Source: Blautia coccoides
Lineage (GTDB): Bacteria > Bacillota > Clostridia > Lachnospirales > Lachnospiraceae
NCBI RefSeq assembly: GCF_034355335.1
Contig: NZ_CP136422.1
Location: 3,196,501 to 3,260,500 of the forward strand
Reading direction: 5' to 3'
DNA length: 64,000 nt
Positions 17,368 to 26,323 of this stretch are shown piece by piece. Under the pieces are notes generated by a model. It searched no databases. It was not told the DNA's origin and was given only the letters and a program-made list of their open reading frames with translations. Numbering within the stretch: the stretch's first letter is position 1; each line of letters starts with the position of its first letter. Both the position numbers and the translations under genes were made by a program.

Positions 17368-18644
17368 TGAAAAAAGTGACCATATGGAAAAAAAACACGC
17401 TCCAACTGCAGATCACAGGCATTGTAGGCCTGATCTTACTGACCGCATGCCTTCTTCTGACTGCCAATTCCCTGTTCTCTGCCCATAACTATTATGATTC
17501 CCTGTTGGAAGCAGGGCTTATAGAACGTGAAACTTATGTTTCTGACACCACACCACCTGTGGCATATGATTCTGATATAACGCATGACTCAGATATGGAA
17601 TCCGGTACAAACCCGGGTTACAGCTCAGACCCGTATTCCGCATCAGACCCCCAATACGGCTCAGACTCTGAATACAGCGCTGATATGGGATACGATCCAG
17701 ACATGACATACCAGGATGTGTCTTCAAGGTTTTCGCGCCAGTCCGTTGTGTTCATGGTGGTGATCGTATTATTCGCACTGGCCGCCACATATTGGGCAGT
17801 GGGAAAGATGCTCCGCCCGTTAAAGCGGCTGATCCATTCGGTCCAGACAACCGGTGATTATAATCTGGATCACAGAGTAGACTCTACGGGAGCACAGGGC
17901 GAGGTTTTGGTTCTGAATGAAGCTTATAATGATATGCTGGAGCGCTTAGAGGAGGCATTCCTGATCCAGAAGAGTTTTGCCGCAAACGCCGCGCATGAAT
18001 TAAAGACACCCCTTGCGGTCATAAAATCATCTCTCCAGGTACTTGAGATGATGCCTGCCCCTAAGGTTGAGGATTACCGGGAGTTCATGGACGACACAGA
18101 CAAATCCCTGAACCGTATTATAAAAACAGTGGAGGGTCTTTTGGCACTTGCAAATCTGGCTGAAGTTCCTGTGCAACAAGAGGTGGAATTATCTTCTTTA
18201 TTGGAACAGGCTGTACAGGAGCTGTCGCTCAAGGCCAGCGCTGCAGAAGTGGAAGTGCATTTTCAAAATGACACCCCCATGTTTACAAAAGGCAGCCCGG
18301 ATCTTCTTTACCGCGCCTTCTATAATCTGATAGAAAACGCGGTCAAATATAACCTTCCAGGTGGAAAAGTCCTGATCACTCTGAAAAAAGAAAATGGAAA
18401 AGCGTGTATCCGAATTAAAGATAATGGAATTGGCATCGGGGCGGATGCACTGCCGCATATCTACGAACCATTCTACAGGGCAGACCAGTCCAGATCCCAG
18501 AAAATCCCTGGTTCCGGGCTGGGTCTGGCAGTGGTTAAAATGATCACAGAGAAACATAAAGGGGAGATTAAAATAGAAAGTGAACCGGGAAAAGGGGCTG
18601 CCTTTACCATTTTGTTGGACCTCAGCTTAAGTCCAACAGCTTAA
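17367..18644 (+). CDS. Sensor histidine kinase with aspartate-rich extracellular loop
   Basis: The 425-residue kinase has a transmembrane helix near residues 12-32, an external segment of about 85 residues, a second helix (VVFMVVIVLFALAATYWAVG), a HAMP-like linker, the H-box NAAHELKTPLAVI and an ATPase domain with NLIENAVKYN, DNGIGIG and GSGLGLAVVK. The external segment is striking: residues roughly 52-115 are dominated by Asp, Ser and Tyr in repeats such as YSSDPYSASDPQYGSDSEY, suggesting cation binding. The start overlaps the regulator's stop by one base, so expression is probably coupled. The signal is not known. Confidence 0.92.
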   Translation: MKKVTIWKKNTLQLQITGIVGLILLTACLLLTANSLFSAHNYYDSLLEAGLIERETYVSDTTPPVAYDSDITHDSDMESGTNPGYSSDPYSASDPQYGSDSEYSADMGYDPDMTYQDVSSRFSRQSVVFMVVIVLFALAATYWAVGKMLRPLKRLIHSVQTTGDYNLDHRVDSTGAQGEVLVLNEAYNDMLERLEEAFLIQKSFAANAAHELKTPLAVIKSSLQVLEMMPAPKVEDYREFMDDTDKSLNRIIKTVEGLLALANLAEVPVQQEVELSSLLEQAVQELSLKASAAEVEVHFQNDTPMFTKGSPDLLYRAFYNLIENAVKYNLPGGKVLITLKKENGKACIRIKDNGIGIGADALPHIYEPFYRADQSRSQKIPGSGLGLAVVKMITEKHKGEIKIESEPGKGAAFTILLDLSLSPTA

Positions 18645-18675
18645 ATCCTTTTGCCCGGACAAGAAAATCTGAAAG

Positions 18676-18732
18676 AAATATGACATCTGCACTTATGATC
18701 TATATACTGGTGCGAATGTCATATTTTTTTAT
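18676..18732 (+). terminator. Intrinsic terminator after the first two-component operon
   Basis: AAATATGACAT and ATGTCATATTT pair perfectly (11 bp) with possible inner GCAC/GTGC pairing, followed by a T run. The rest of 18645-18861 shows nothing I can name. Confidence 0.75.
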
Positions 18733-18861
18733 CCGGGGCGGGGAATCATACAGGCAGATTTCTTAACGGATCCAATGGAGAGGGATTGACAAAAGCGGCG
18801 GCAGACCATGAAAGTATTTATAAAAATTACGAAAATATAGCTTATACGGGAAATAAAGAAC

Positions 18862-18910
18862 TTGACACACTAGATTTAATATGCAACAATAGTTACATAA
18901 CGTATGTAAC
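18862..18910 (+). promoter_or_regulatory. Promoter and palindromic operator of the TetR/methyltransferase operon
   Basis: TTGACA (18862-18867) is followed after 17 bases by AACAAT, a poor but positioned -10. Directly downstream is the palindrome GTTACATA-ACG-TATGTAAC (18892-18910), with perfect 8-bp arms, placed where a bound TetR dimer would block transcription. Autoregulation is inferred. Confidence 0.65.
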
Positions 18911-18944
18911 CTAATATTTTTTTTAAAGGAAGTGATAGATTTAT

Positions 18945-19535
18945 ATGCCGCCTAAGCCTAAAATAACAAAAGAAATGATTTTAAACATTGTTCTGGAAAT
19001 CACAAGAGAAACAGGATTTGAAACTGTAAATGCCCGGAGTATTGCGCATAAATTACAGTGTTCAACCCGGCCGATTTTTACTTGTTATGCAAACATGGAC
19101 GAATTAAAAAATGAATTTCTTGCTGTCGCATATAAATTCTACGAACAGTTTGTCACCGATTATAGTAATTCTGAAGATGTCAGTCCTTATTTGATCCTTC
19201 CTCTTTCGTACATTGCATTCGCTCAAAAAGAAACCTATTTATTCAAATTACTATTTGTAAATGATATGGACTTAAAAATGACAGAGGCAAATGATTTTTA
19301 TAAAGAGATTGATAATGAAAGAAGAGCAATATTATTTTCAGAGACCATAGGTATAGAGTTAGAGCACGCAAAAAAAATATTTCTCGATCTATTTCTCTAT
19401 ACCCATGGCATAGCAGTCCTGACAGTAACAAAAAAATTAACGTTCAATAGAAATACTGCTGAAAAAATGGTGATGAATACATTATCTGCTTTGATAAGAC
19501 AAGAAAAACCTGATTGGGATCCATGTATGAGGTAG
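18945..19535 (+). CDS. TetR/AcrR-family transcriptional regulator
   Basis: The 196-residue product has an N-terminal TetR helix-turn-helix (ITKEMILNIVLEITRETGFETV followed by NARSIAHKLQCSTRPIFTCY) and an all-helical C-terminal ligand domain. The DNA contact region departs a little from the usual YxxFxxKEEL pattern, with CYANMDELKNEFL. An AAAGGAAGTGA ribosome site precedes the ATG. The gene is followed after 3 bases by a methyltransferase gene and is preceded by a palindrome likely to be its operator. It probably represses its own operon until a ligand binds; the ligand is unknown. GC content is lower than in its neighbours, which may hint at transfer. Confidence 0.9.
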   Translation: MPPKPKITKEMILNIVLEITRETGFETVNARSIAHKLQCSTRPIFTCYANMDELKNEFLAVAYKFYEQFVTDYSNSEDVSPYLILPLSYIAFAQKETYLFKLLFVNDMDLKMTEANDFYKEIDNERRAILFSETIGIELEHAKKIFLDLFLYTHGIAVLTVTKKLTFNRNTAEKMVMNTLSALIRQEKPDWDPCMR

Positions 19536-19538
19536 AAT

Positions 19539-20330
19539 ATGAAAACAAATCAATATTTGATCGATTTTTATAATAATTATGATGAGGACAGACGGCTGGC
19601 ATTAAGGCACGGATCTGTTGAGTTTCTTACCACTATGCATTACATAGAAAAGTATATAAAACCCGGCGACCGTGTATTTGAAGCCGGTGCCGGTACGGGC
19701 CGTTATTCTCATGCACTGGCGCGTCAGGGATACATCGTTGACGCGCTGGAATTAGTAGAACACAATATAGAGATTTTCCGTAAAAATATACAAGCAGATG
19801 AAAAAATAACCATAACCCAGGGCAACGCGTTAGATTTATCTGCTTTTCCTGATAACGCGTATGACATAACGCTGCTGCTGGGGCCGTTATACCACCTCTA
19901 TAGTATAGAAGATAAACGCCGGGCATTGCGTGAGGCAATTCGTGTAACAAAACAGGGCGGTGTAATTTTTGCTGCGTATGTTATATCTGATGGTTGTCTC
20001 CTTGACGAAGGCTTCAAACGCGGCAATATCTGTGTTGCTGAATATATAAAAAAGGGCCTGCTTGATTCTGTGACCTTTGCTGCCAAATCTGAGCCAAGGG
20101 ATCTATTTGAGCTTGTGCGCAAAGAAGATATTGATGATTTAATGTCAGTTTTCCCCGTAACGCGACTGCATTACGTTGCCGCAGATGGCTGCGCCTTATT
20201 TTTGCGTGAGGCAGTGGACGCAATGGACAGCAGCACCTTTGAACTATATTTGAAATATCACTTGGCTACTTGTGAACGCCAAGATTTATTGGGCATTACC
20301 AGTCATGCCATCGACATATTCAGGAAATAA
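19539..20330 (+). CDS. Class I SAM-dependent methyltransferase
   Basis: The 263-residue protein shows motif I of class I methyltransferases, DRVFEAGAGTGRYSHALA, near residues 45-60, the acidic motif II VDALELVEHN, and motif IV DNAYDITLLLGPLYHL with the following EAIRVTKQGGVIFAAY. It therefore probably transfers a methyl group from SAM to a small molecule. The start lies 3 bases after the TetR stop with GAGGTAG upstream, so the two are translated from one message. Its 3' end overlaps the convergent LysR gene by 45 bases. Substrate unknown; resistance or detoxification under TetR control is a reasonable guess. Confidence 0.88.
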   Translation: MKTNQYLIDFYNNYDEDRRLALRHGSVEFLTTMHYIEKYIKPGDRVFEAGAGTGRYSHALARQGYIVDALELVEHNIEIFRKNIQADEKITITQGNALDLSAFPDNAYDITLLLGPLYHLYSIEDKRRALREAIRVTKQGGVIFAAYVISDGCLLDEGFKRGNICVAEYIKKGLLDSVTFAAKSEPRDLFELVRKEDIDDLMSVFPVTRLHYVAADGCALFLREAVDAMDSSTFELYLKYHLATCERQDLLGITSHAIDIFRK

Positions 20331-21209
20331 ATTTTCCTTCAATATCTCAATAAATTTTTCAGCGGGTTTAGAAAACATCTGGTATTTTTTCCAGATAATA
20401 CTTATTTCTTCTTCCAGCTTCGGAACCAGCGGCCTGAAACAGAGACTGCTGGTTCCGGTTGTATTGATGATTTTGTCAAAACCAATGGCATATCCCAGGC
20501 CTTCCTCTACCAACAGCGAAGCATTAAAAATCAGGTTATAGGTTGCAGCTACGTTCAGATCCGATACCTGACGCTTCAGCCATTGAGTCAGTGCACCGCC
20601 TTTGTCTTCCTGTTGGGATATGATAAGAGGCTTGTCCCATAAGTCTTCCGGAGAAATCTTCTCTTTTGCCGCAAGCGGCGAATCCTTCCGCATCAGAACA
20701 CCCCATACATCCTTAACGGGTATTTTCAGCGCGTTATATTTTGTCAGATCTACGGAGCCGAACACAATACCAAAATCCAGCAGACCTTTATCTAGATGTT
20801 CCTTTACGAAGGTGGAATTCCCGCTGGAAATATGATATCGGATTCCGGGACAGGTGTTCTGCAAACTTTTTGCCGCTTTTGCCAGAATGTGCACTGCATC
20901 AGTCTCTCCGGTTCCGATATAAATATCTCCCATTACAATATCATTGGCAAATGTGATTTCCTTTTCTGCTTTCTTTACCAGTTCAAGAATCTCTTCCGCA
21001 CGCTTCCGTAAAATCATTCCTTCTTCTGTCAGCGTAACCTTCCGCGATCCTTTAGTACCGCGGATCAATAACTGTTTGCCCAGTTCTTCCTCCACATTCT
21101 TGATCTGGGTGGAAAGTGTGGGCTGGGAAAGATGAAGGGATTCCGCGGCACGTATGATACTTTGTTCTCTTGCGACCGCAAGAAAATATTGGAGAACTCG
21201 TAATTCCAT
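20286..21209 (-). CDS. LysR-family transcriptional regulator
   Basis: The product of 307 residues begins MELRVLQYFLAVAREQSIIR with the LysR helix-turn-helix (AAESLHLSQPTLSTQIKNVE) and continues with a LysR substrate-binding domain (GDIYIGTGETDAVHILAKA; LLDFGIVFGSVDL). I take ATG 21209 because AAGGAGG lies 7 bases upstream; the frame is open to 21275. It is transcribed away from the DUF3737/acetyltransferase/aldo-keto reductase cluster, which LysR proteins commonly control in this arrangement. Its end overlaps the methyltransferase gene from the opposite direction. Confidence 0.92.
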   Translation of the reverse strand: MELRVLQYFLAVAREQSIIRAAESLHLSQPTLSTQIKNVEEELGKQLLIRGTKGSRKVTLTEEGMILRKRAEEILELVKKAEKEITFANDIVMGDIYIGTGETDAVHILAKAAKSLQNTCPGIRYHISSGNSTFVKEHLDKGLLDFGIVFGSVDLTKYNALKIPVKDVWGVLMRKDSPLAAKEKISPEDLWDKPLIISQQEDKGGALTQWLKRQVSDLNVAATYNLIFNASLLVEEGLGYAIGFDKIINTTGTSSLCFRPLVPKLEEEISIIWKKYQMFSKPAEKFIEILKENLFPEYVDGMTGNAQ

Positions 21210-21467
21210 TTGGATACCTCCTTGGATAGAATTCATATCTATATCTATTGGACATTTACAGTTCAATGGATCCATGTTTAGAAATTATTTAACTGTAGTT
21301 TATCACAAAATACAATAGGTTTCAATTATACAAACGAATCAAATATAAGTATTTGTTATTTTTGATATCTGGATTTATACTGTTTTTAAAGGGAAACGAT
21401 GTATTTGTATCCTGTAAGAAAGTATGTAAAAGGCCTGCAAATAAGCAAATAAAAAGGATAGGAGAAA

Positions 21468-22346
21468 ATGATGATGAAAGTGATTGAAAACCAGACATTT
21501 GATATGGAACGGGCGCTTTATGGAAGTAATGATATTCTGGTAAGGAATTGTAACTTCGATGGATCGGAAGATGGGGAAAGTGCATTAAAAGAATGCAGCA
21601 ACATTAAAGTGGAAAATTGTTTCTGGAATCTGCGGTATCCATTCTGGCATGATCACGGACTAAAAATCGACCATACCGAACTGACAGAGCTTTCCAGAGC
21701 AGCCCTGTGGTATTCCGATCATATTACAATCACAGATTCTAAACTGCACGGTATAAAGGCACTCAGAGAATGCAGCGATGTTTCCATAGAAGGATGCCAT
21801 ATTATTTCCCCGGAATTTGGCTGGTCTGCAAAAAGTACAGTAATGCGTAAAAGCAGCGCGGAAGGCGAGTATTTTTTCATGCGCGCTCAAAATCTGGATT
21901 TTTCACAGGTGACATTAAAAGGAAAATATTCCTTCCAGTATATTGAAGATGCATTTTTTGACCGATGCCGATTTGATACAAAGGATGCCTTCTGGCATGC
22001 GAAAAATGTAACGGTAAAGGACAGTGTCATAAAAGGGGAATACCTTGCATGGTACTCAGATGACCTGACACTGATAAACTGCAAGATCACTGGCACACAG
22101 CCTTTCTGTTACTGCCGGAATCTGAGACTGATCGACTGCGAAATGACAGATACTGACCTGGCTTTTGAGAAATCTGATGTAGAGGCAACAATCTTAACAC
22201 CAGTTGACAGTATTAAAAACCCGCGTTCCGGATCTATCCGTGTTCCGTCTGTAGGCAGTATGATCATGGATGATAAAGACGCAAAGGGAAGTATCATAGA
22301 AGATAAAAACGCAGATAAACGAAATGAAAATCCAATAGGTGCTTAA
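21468..22346 (+). CDS. DUF3737-family right-handed beta-helix protein
   Basis: The 292-residue product is built of short repeats such as NILVRNCNFDG, NIKVENCFWN, HITITDSKLHG, DVSIEGCHI and NVTVKDSVIKGEYLAWYS, the pattern of a parallel beta-helix and of DUF3737 proteins. No enzymatic function is established for the family. Three ATGs follow AGGAGAAA, so the start could be 21468, 21471 or 21474. There is no signal peptide, so it is probably cytoplasmic. It is the first gene of the cluster divergent from LysR and is followed by a 79-residue protein, an acetyltransferase and an aldo/keto reductase. Confidence 0.85.
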   Translation: MMMKVIENQTFDMERALYGSNDILVRNCNFDGSEDGESALKECSNIKVENCFWNLRYPFWHDHGLKIDHTELTELSRAALWYSDHITITDSKLHGIKALRECSDVSIEGCHIISPEFGWSAKSTVMRKSSAEGEYFFMRAQNLDFSQVTLKGKYSFQYIEDAFFDRCRFDTKDAFWHAKNVTVKDSVIKGEYLAWYSDDLTLINCKITGTQPFCYCRNLRLIDCEMTDTDLAFEKSDVEATILTPVDSIKNPRSGSIRVPSVGSMIMDDKDAKGSIIEDKNADKRNENPIGA

Positions 22347-22424
22347 TGACCATGCGCAGCCTGCCCATGCCGAAAGTTATAATGTGGGAAGAACAAAAGA
22401 ATACAGGAGGATGCCGTGAAGTAA

Positions 22425-22664
22425 ATGATGTATTTGGAATCCAGAGAAGCAGTAGTACAAAACTTAAAAGATGCGGGGTGCAGTCCGGATACCATTAAAG
22501 ATTTTCTTTTATACTTTGATGGAAACAGGAAAAAGGAACAGCTTGTATTGTTGGAAAAGCACAGAAAAGAATTAATAGAGGTTGTGCATAAGGAAGAGAT
22601 GAAGATTTATTGTCTGGATTATTTAGTATACCAGATAAAAAAACAAATAAAGAAAGAAGTATAA
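22425..22664 (+). CDS. Conserved small helical protein (79 aa)
   Basis: This charged helical protein ([20 protein letters not shown]...) resembles conserved hypothetical proteins of Lachnospiraceae found beside regulators, with the recognisable block [20 protein letters not shown]. No function is known. AGGAGG lies 14 bases ahead, which is long; a two-codon ATG CCG TGA lies in between and might tune translation. The acetyltransferase starts 2 bases after its stop, so the two are surely one transcript. Confidence 0.7.
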   Translation: MMYLESREAVVQNLKDAGCSPDTIKDFLLYFDGNRKKEQLVLLEKHRKELIEVVHKEEMKIYCLDYLVYQIKKQIKKEV

Positions 22665-22666
22665 GG

Positions 22667-23236
22667 ATGGAAATAAATGAATTTATAGAAGCAATGAAAA
22701 GCGGGCAGCTCATAACCACTGTTGCAGAAGCACGTGAATGTATGCATATGCTTTCCCAGGAGGCATTACGGCTGACGTCAGAATTAAATGGCGGCTATCA
22801 TACCCCGGAGGAAATCCGGGGGCTTATGGAAAAGCTGACCGGTAAACCCATAGATGAGACATTCTGTCTGTTTCCGCCTTTTTATACAGACTGTGGAAAA
22901 AACCTTACAATAGGAAAACATGTATTCCTCAATTCCGGATGTAAATTTCAGGATCAGGGAGGAATCACCATAGGAGACGGTGCGCAGATTGGTCACAATG
23001 TAGTCCTTGCCACTTTGAATCACAATCTGGATCCTGCACATAGGCAGGATCTCATTCCTGCCCCCATCCATATCGGCAGAAATGTCTGGATCGGAGCCAA
23101 TGCAGTGATCCTGCCGGGTGTTGTCATTGGTGACGGCGCAGTCATTGCAGCCGGCGCAGTCGTGACCAAAGATGTACCGGAAAATACAGTCGCAGGAGGT
23201 GTGCCAGCCAAAGTGATTAAGACAATCCCTGCATAA
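22667..23236 (+). CDS. Hexapeptide-repeat O-acetyltransferase (maltose/galactoside acetyltransferase type)
   Basis: The 189-residue enzyme has a helical N-terminus ([14 protein letters not shown]) and a left-handed beta-helix of hexapeptide repeats ([47 protein letters not shown]). The catalytic His is in NHNLDPAHR, and the C-terminal VPAKVIKTI is the family signature. Such enzymes move acetyl from acetyl-CoA to sugar hydroxyls and form trimers. The start is the ATG at 22667, two bases after the preceding stop; an earlier start at 22610 would overlap it. The natural acceptor is unknown. Confidence 0.9.
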   Translation: MEINEFIEAMKSGQLITTVAEARECMHMLSQEALRLTSELNGGYHTPEEIRGLMEKLTGKPIDETFCLFPPFYTDCGKNLTIGKHVFLNSGCKFQDQGGITIGDGAQIGHNVVLATLNHNLDPAHRQDLIPAPIHIGRNVWIGANAVILPGVVIGDGAVIAAGAVVTKDVPENTVAGGVPAKVIKTIPA

Positions 23237-23341
23237 GCGGAAAAAGTGGGTATTTGATATTGATAAGAAAAAGAAATATAATATCATTAAAGAAAGATGT
23301 GACCTGGACTTTATGAATTTCCACAAGGAGAGGAGTATCTT

Positions 23342-24451
23342 ATGTATTATAAAAAATTTCATGAATATGAGATATCTGCCCTGGGAATCGGCTCATTAAG
23401 ATTACCTGCAAAATGCAATGAACCGAACATCATCGATCGACAAAAGGCACAGAAGGTGCTCGATCACGCGCTGGAATGCGGAATCAACTATATTGACACA
23501 GCTTACACCTATCATAATGGAGATTCTGAACGCTTTCTCGGAGAGGCTTTAAAAAAATATCCAAGAGACAGTTATTATCTCGCCTCAAAATTTTATGTAG
23601 CCGCAAATCCTGACATTGAATGTGTATTTGAAGAACAATTAAAGAGGCTTAAAACTGACTATTTGGATTTTTATCTCCTGCATGGTGTGGATGAAAATTC
23701 TATTGACGCTTTCATGGACAAAGGAAGAGATTATATCGGCTTCCTGGAAAAACAGAAAAAGGCCGGGCGGATTCGGTATTATGGTTTTTCCTCCCATGCC
23801 GCCCCTGAAACTCTCACCAGATTTCTGACATGGCATGATAAATTTGATATGGCGCTGATCCAACTGAATTATCTGGACTGGGATCTGTTGGACGCCAAAA
23901 TGCAGTACGAGATCTTGACAGAGCATCATATCCCCATATGGGTTATGGAGCCTTTAAAGGGTGGACGATTATCAACTCTTAATCAAAAAGCCGCAGACAT
24001 ATTAAAAACAGCAGCGCCGGACCGTTCACTTTCTTCGTGGGCATTTCGTTTTCTGATGGGACTTCCCAATGTCCAGACAGTATTAAGCGGCATGGCCTCG
24101 ATCACTCAAGTACAGGATAATGTAAAGACGTTTGGACACTGTGATCCACTGAATGAGAAAGAATATAATATATTAAGATCAGCAAAAGCCGTGTTTATGG
24201 ATGATTTAGGTGTTCCATGTTCCGGATGCCGGTATTGCTGTGAATACTGTCCGGCCAAACTTGATATTCCGCTTTTGATAAAAGGATATAATGAACAAAA
24301 AGTCAGCGGGGAGCTTTGGAGAATTGCGGAGATTTCTAATCTGCAGCATGGCCCAAAAGACTGCCTGCAATGTGGCCAATGCATGGAACACTGTCCTCAG
24401 AAAATAGATATCCCTGCTGTCATGCAAAGTATGATGGACACATCACAGTAA
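23342..24451 (+). CDS. Aldo/keto reductase with C-terminal 4Fe-4S domain
   Basis: The 369-residue protein has an aldo/keto reductase barrel with GINYIDTAYTYHNGDSE (catalytic Asp and Tyr), the Lys in LASKFYV and the His in YLLHGVDE. The last 100 residues carry two clusters, CSGCRYCCEYCP and CLQCGQCMEHCP, that fit two [4Fe-4S] centres. Family members of this kind are common in anaerobes and may take electrons from ferredoxin rather than NADPH. A strong AAGGAGAGGAG ribosome site precedes the ATG. It ends the LysR-flanked cluster. The substrate is not known. Confidence 0.9.
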   Translation: MYYKKFHEYEISALGIGSLRLPAKCNEPNIIDRQKAQKVLDHALECGINYIDTAYTYHNGDSERFLGEALKKYPRDSYYLASKFYVAANPDIECVFEEQLKRLKTDYLDFYLLHGVDENSIDAFMDKGRDYIGFLEKQKKAGRIRYYGFSSHAAPETLTRFLTWHDKFDMALIQLNYLDWDLLDAKMQYEILTEHHIPIWVMEPLKGGRLSTLNQKAADILKTAAPDRSLSSWAFRFLMGLPNVQTVLSGMASITQVQDNVKTFGHCDPLNEKEYNILRSAKAVFMDDLGVPCSGCRYCCEYCPAKLDIPLLIKGYNEQKVSGELWRIAEISNLQHGPKDCLQCGQCMEHCPQKIDIPAVMQSMMDTSQ

Positions 24452-24558
24452 GCTTGCTGAAAAAATACTCTCTTCTCCCATCAAATGTGATATAATGTAT
24501 TCAATCTGACTGTTCGCAAACACCTGCCATACATTAAAAGAGAAGGAGAAGCTTGATA

Positions 24559-25509
24559 ATGGGTCATTTATATTTGCAGCAAATCTGTTACTTAGTTTTA
24601 TTATTTTTTGTATTTTCAGTATTAGGTTGGTGTATGGAAGTATTTCTTAAGTACATACAATACCATCATTTTATAAATCGAGGATTTTTGATAGGTCCCT
24701 ATTGTCCAATTTATGGCTCCGGTATCGTATTCATCACGGTAATGGTAAGTATATTATCCGGTATGGAGTCATCTGTTGGAACAACCTTCAGTATTTCCTT
24801 TATTGGCTGCGGGATTTTGGAATATGCAGTCAGTTATTATCTGGAAAAGAAGTTTCATGCCAGATGGTGGGATTATAGTACAAAACCAATGAATCTTCAT
24901 GGACGTATTTGGATCGGAAATTTATTCCTGTTTGGAATCGGAGGTACATTGGTGATCGAGGTAATTAATCCGATCATGTATTCCTTGTTCGATCGAATTC
25001 CAGAGAGAAGTCTCTATGCACTTTCAAGTTTGATTGTATTTGTTATGTCCGCAGATTATCTGACATCACATTTTGTCATGAAGTTTGTTAAAAGCAGCGT
25101 AGAAAATAGTGAAGCTGATAATACGGAGAGTATAAGCAAAGAAATCAAGCTTCTCATGAGTAATAAATCGATTCTTTACAGGCGAATTGCAGATGCATAT
25201 CCGGATGTCATTTACCGAACTGACCGTATCAATCAGAGAATGCGGGAGATCAAAGAGGAGATGGAACGAATTCAGCAAGAAACTGCCAATAACCTGGATC
25301 GTATTAAGCAGGAGGTAACCTATAGTTTTGAGTTGATGAAAGTAACACCTTCCCAAATACAAGAGGAAATTATAGACAAACAAGACCAACTGATTTTACG
25401 TCTGGAAGAGGATACTGCGGACAAAGAAGAGATAGAGGAACTGCAAAAGGCGATTCAAGAGAAGAAAAAGTATCTGGAAGACCGGAAAAACTTATATCGC
25501 GTCAGATAA
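24559..25509 (+). CDS. CmpB-type putative ABC-transporter permease with coiled-coil tail
   Basis: The 316-residue protein has five or so membrane helices in its first 170 residues with the family pattern FSVLGWCMEV, NRGFLIGPYCPIYGSG, YYLEKKFHARWWDYS and LHGRIWIGNLFLFG, which I recognise from the CmpB family (ABC_trans_CmpB). The last 140 residues are a charged coiled coil. No transport substrate is established. The ATG at 24559 lies 10 bases after AAGGAG; an in-frame TTG at 24553 is closer and also possible. It stands alone with a strong terminator behind it. Confidence 0.82.
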   Translation: MGHLYLQQICYLVLLFFVFSVLGWCMEVFLKYIQYHHFINRGFLIGPYCPIYGSGIVFITVMVSILSGMESSVGTTFSISFIGCGILEYAVSYYLEKKFHARWWDYSTKPMNLHGRIWIGNLFLFGIGGTLVIEVINPIMYSLFDRIPERSLYALSSLIVFVMSADYLTSHFVMKFVKSSVENSEADNTESISKEIKLLMSNKSILYRRIADAYPDVIYRTDRINQRMREIKEEMERIQQETANNLDRIKQEVTYSFELMKVTPSQIQEEIIDKQDQLILRLEEDTADKEEIEELQKAIQEKKKYLEDRKNLYRVR

Positions 25510-25579
25510 ATAAAACAGCACTGACACAAGAAAAATTCTACCGGGCATGTAATGAATAAAAAGAAATATATATCGGATA

Positions 25580-25625
25580 AAAAGAGCATCTGGAATTTTC
25601 AACCATTCCAGACGCTCTTTTTATA
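25580..25625 (+). terminator. Intrinsic terminator after the CmpB-like gene
   Basis: AAAAGAGC and TCTGGAAT pair with ATTCCAGA and GCTCTTTT across one mismatch, and a T run follows. Confidence 0.85.
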
Positions 25626-25699
25626 TGCTGACTGCAAGAATATGTTTTTAATTTTCTGTTGAATGATTTATTTTAATTAATGATAAATCTGCCTAAGTG

Positions 25700-25726
25700 T
25701 TTAGATTTGTTTAGAATTCATTTAGA
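25700..25726 (+). promoter_or_regulatory. Three TTTAGA direct repeats, candidate response-regulator site
   Basis: TTTAGA occurs at 25700, 25710 and 25721, spaced by 10 and 11 bases, one DNA turn each. OmpR-family regulators bind such repeats. A TAAGAT that could serve as -10 begins 7 bases downstream. The site precedes a small ORF, a lipoprotein and a response regulator/kinase pair, so autoregulation is plausible. The rest of 25626-25812 shows no other feature. Confidence 0.6.
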
Positions 25727-25812
25727 AACAGATAAGATATTACTGCAATAATGAACTTATCAAAAGGAACAGCTTTTGAAATTTGCGGAAAGGAGATAAA
25801 AGGAGAACGCCA

Positions 25813-25920
25813 GTGAATTTGTTTGTCTGGCAGAGAAATTATCGACAGAAAAAGGTAGTACATAGTAGAATCCCAATAGGGAAAATCATGATGGCAAGTA
25901 ATCTATTTGCCACAATTTAG
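25813..25920 (+). CDS. Small ORF (35 aa), basic, GTG start
   Basis: GTG at 25813 lies 7 bases after AAGGAG and opens a 35-codon frame (VNLFVWQRNYRQKKVVHSRI...) ending at TAG 25920. It has a basic centre and a hydrophobic end (IMMASNLFATI). It could be a leader peptide, a small secreted or membrane peptide, or the remnant of a longer permease-type N-terminus. The next gene starts 14 bases later, so it shares the transcript. Confidence 0.45.
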   Translation: MNLFVWQRNYRQKKVVHSRIPIGKIMMASNLFATI

Positions 25921-25934
25921 AGAGGAGTCTAGCC

Positions 25935-26318
25935 ATGAATAATATTCACAATAAGACATGGAAAGGATTTTTAAAGAAAGGACTTGTATTTTGTATGATT
26001 GGCGTAATGGCAATAGGTCTGGTAGCCTGTGGTGGAAAGGATAAGAAATCAGATACAAAAGCGCCGAAAACACAAACTGAGCAGTCTACAAATAAAAATA
26101 CAAATGAGAAATCATCTTCCCAGACAGAGAAAAAGGATGATGCAGACATTGAAAAACCACAGAATAAGACGGAAGTGGATCAGAATAAGACAGATGATAC
26201 AAAGGTGCCAGATGGAACAGATAAAAATTCTGACACAAAGAATTCAACAAAGAAAAACAACACAGTACAGAAATCCAATGAAACTGGTTCGACAACAAAA
26301 GACAAAAAGAATAATTAA
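25935..26318 (+). CDS. Small Lys/Thr/Asp-rich lipoprotein
   Basis: The 127-residue product has a signal peptide with lipobox GLVAC (Cys at about residue 33), after which the mature part is almost wholly Lys, Thr, Asn, Asp, Ser and Gln with no apparent fold. It is probably a disordered lipoprotein on the outer face of the membrane. AGAGGAG precedes the ATG by 9 bases. It sits between the small ORF and a two-component system and may be part of that sensing unit, as small lipoproteins often are, but nothing in its sequence shows a function. Confidence 0.8.
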   Translation: MNNIHNKTWKGFLKKGLVFCMIGVMAIGLVACGGKDKKSDTKAPKTQTEQSTNKNTNEKSSSQTEKKDDADIEKPQNKTEVDQNKTDDTKVPDGTDKNSDTKNSTKKNNTVQKSNETGSTTKDKKNN

Positions 26319-26323
26319 GCATA

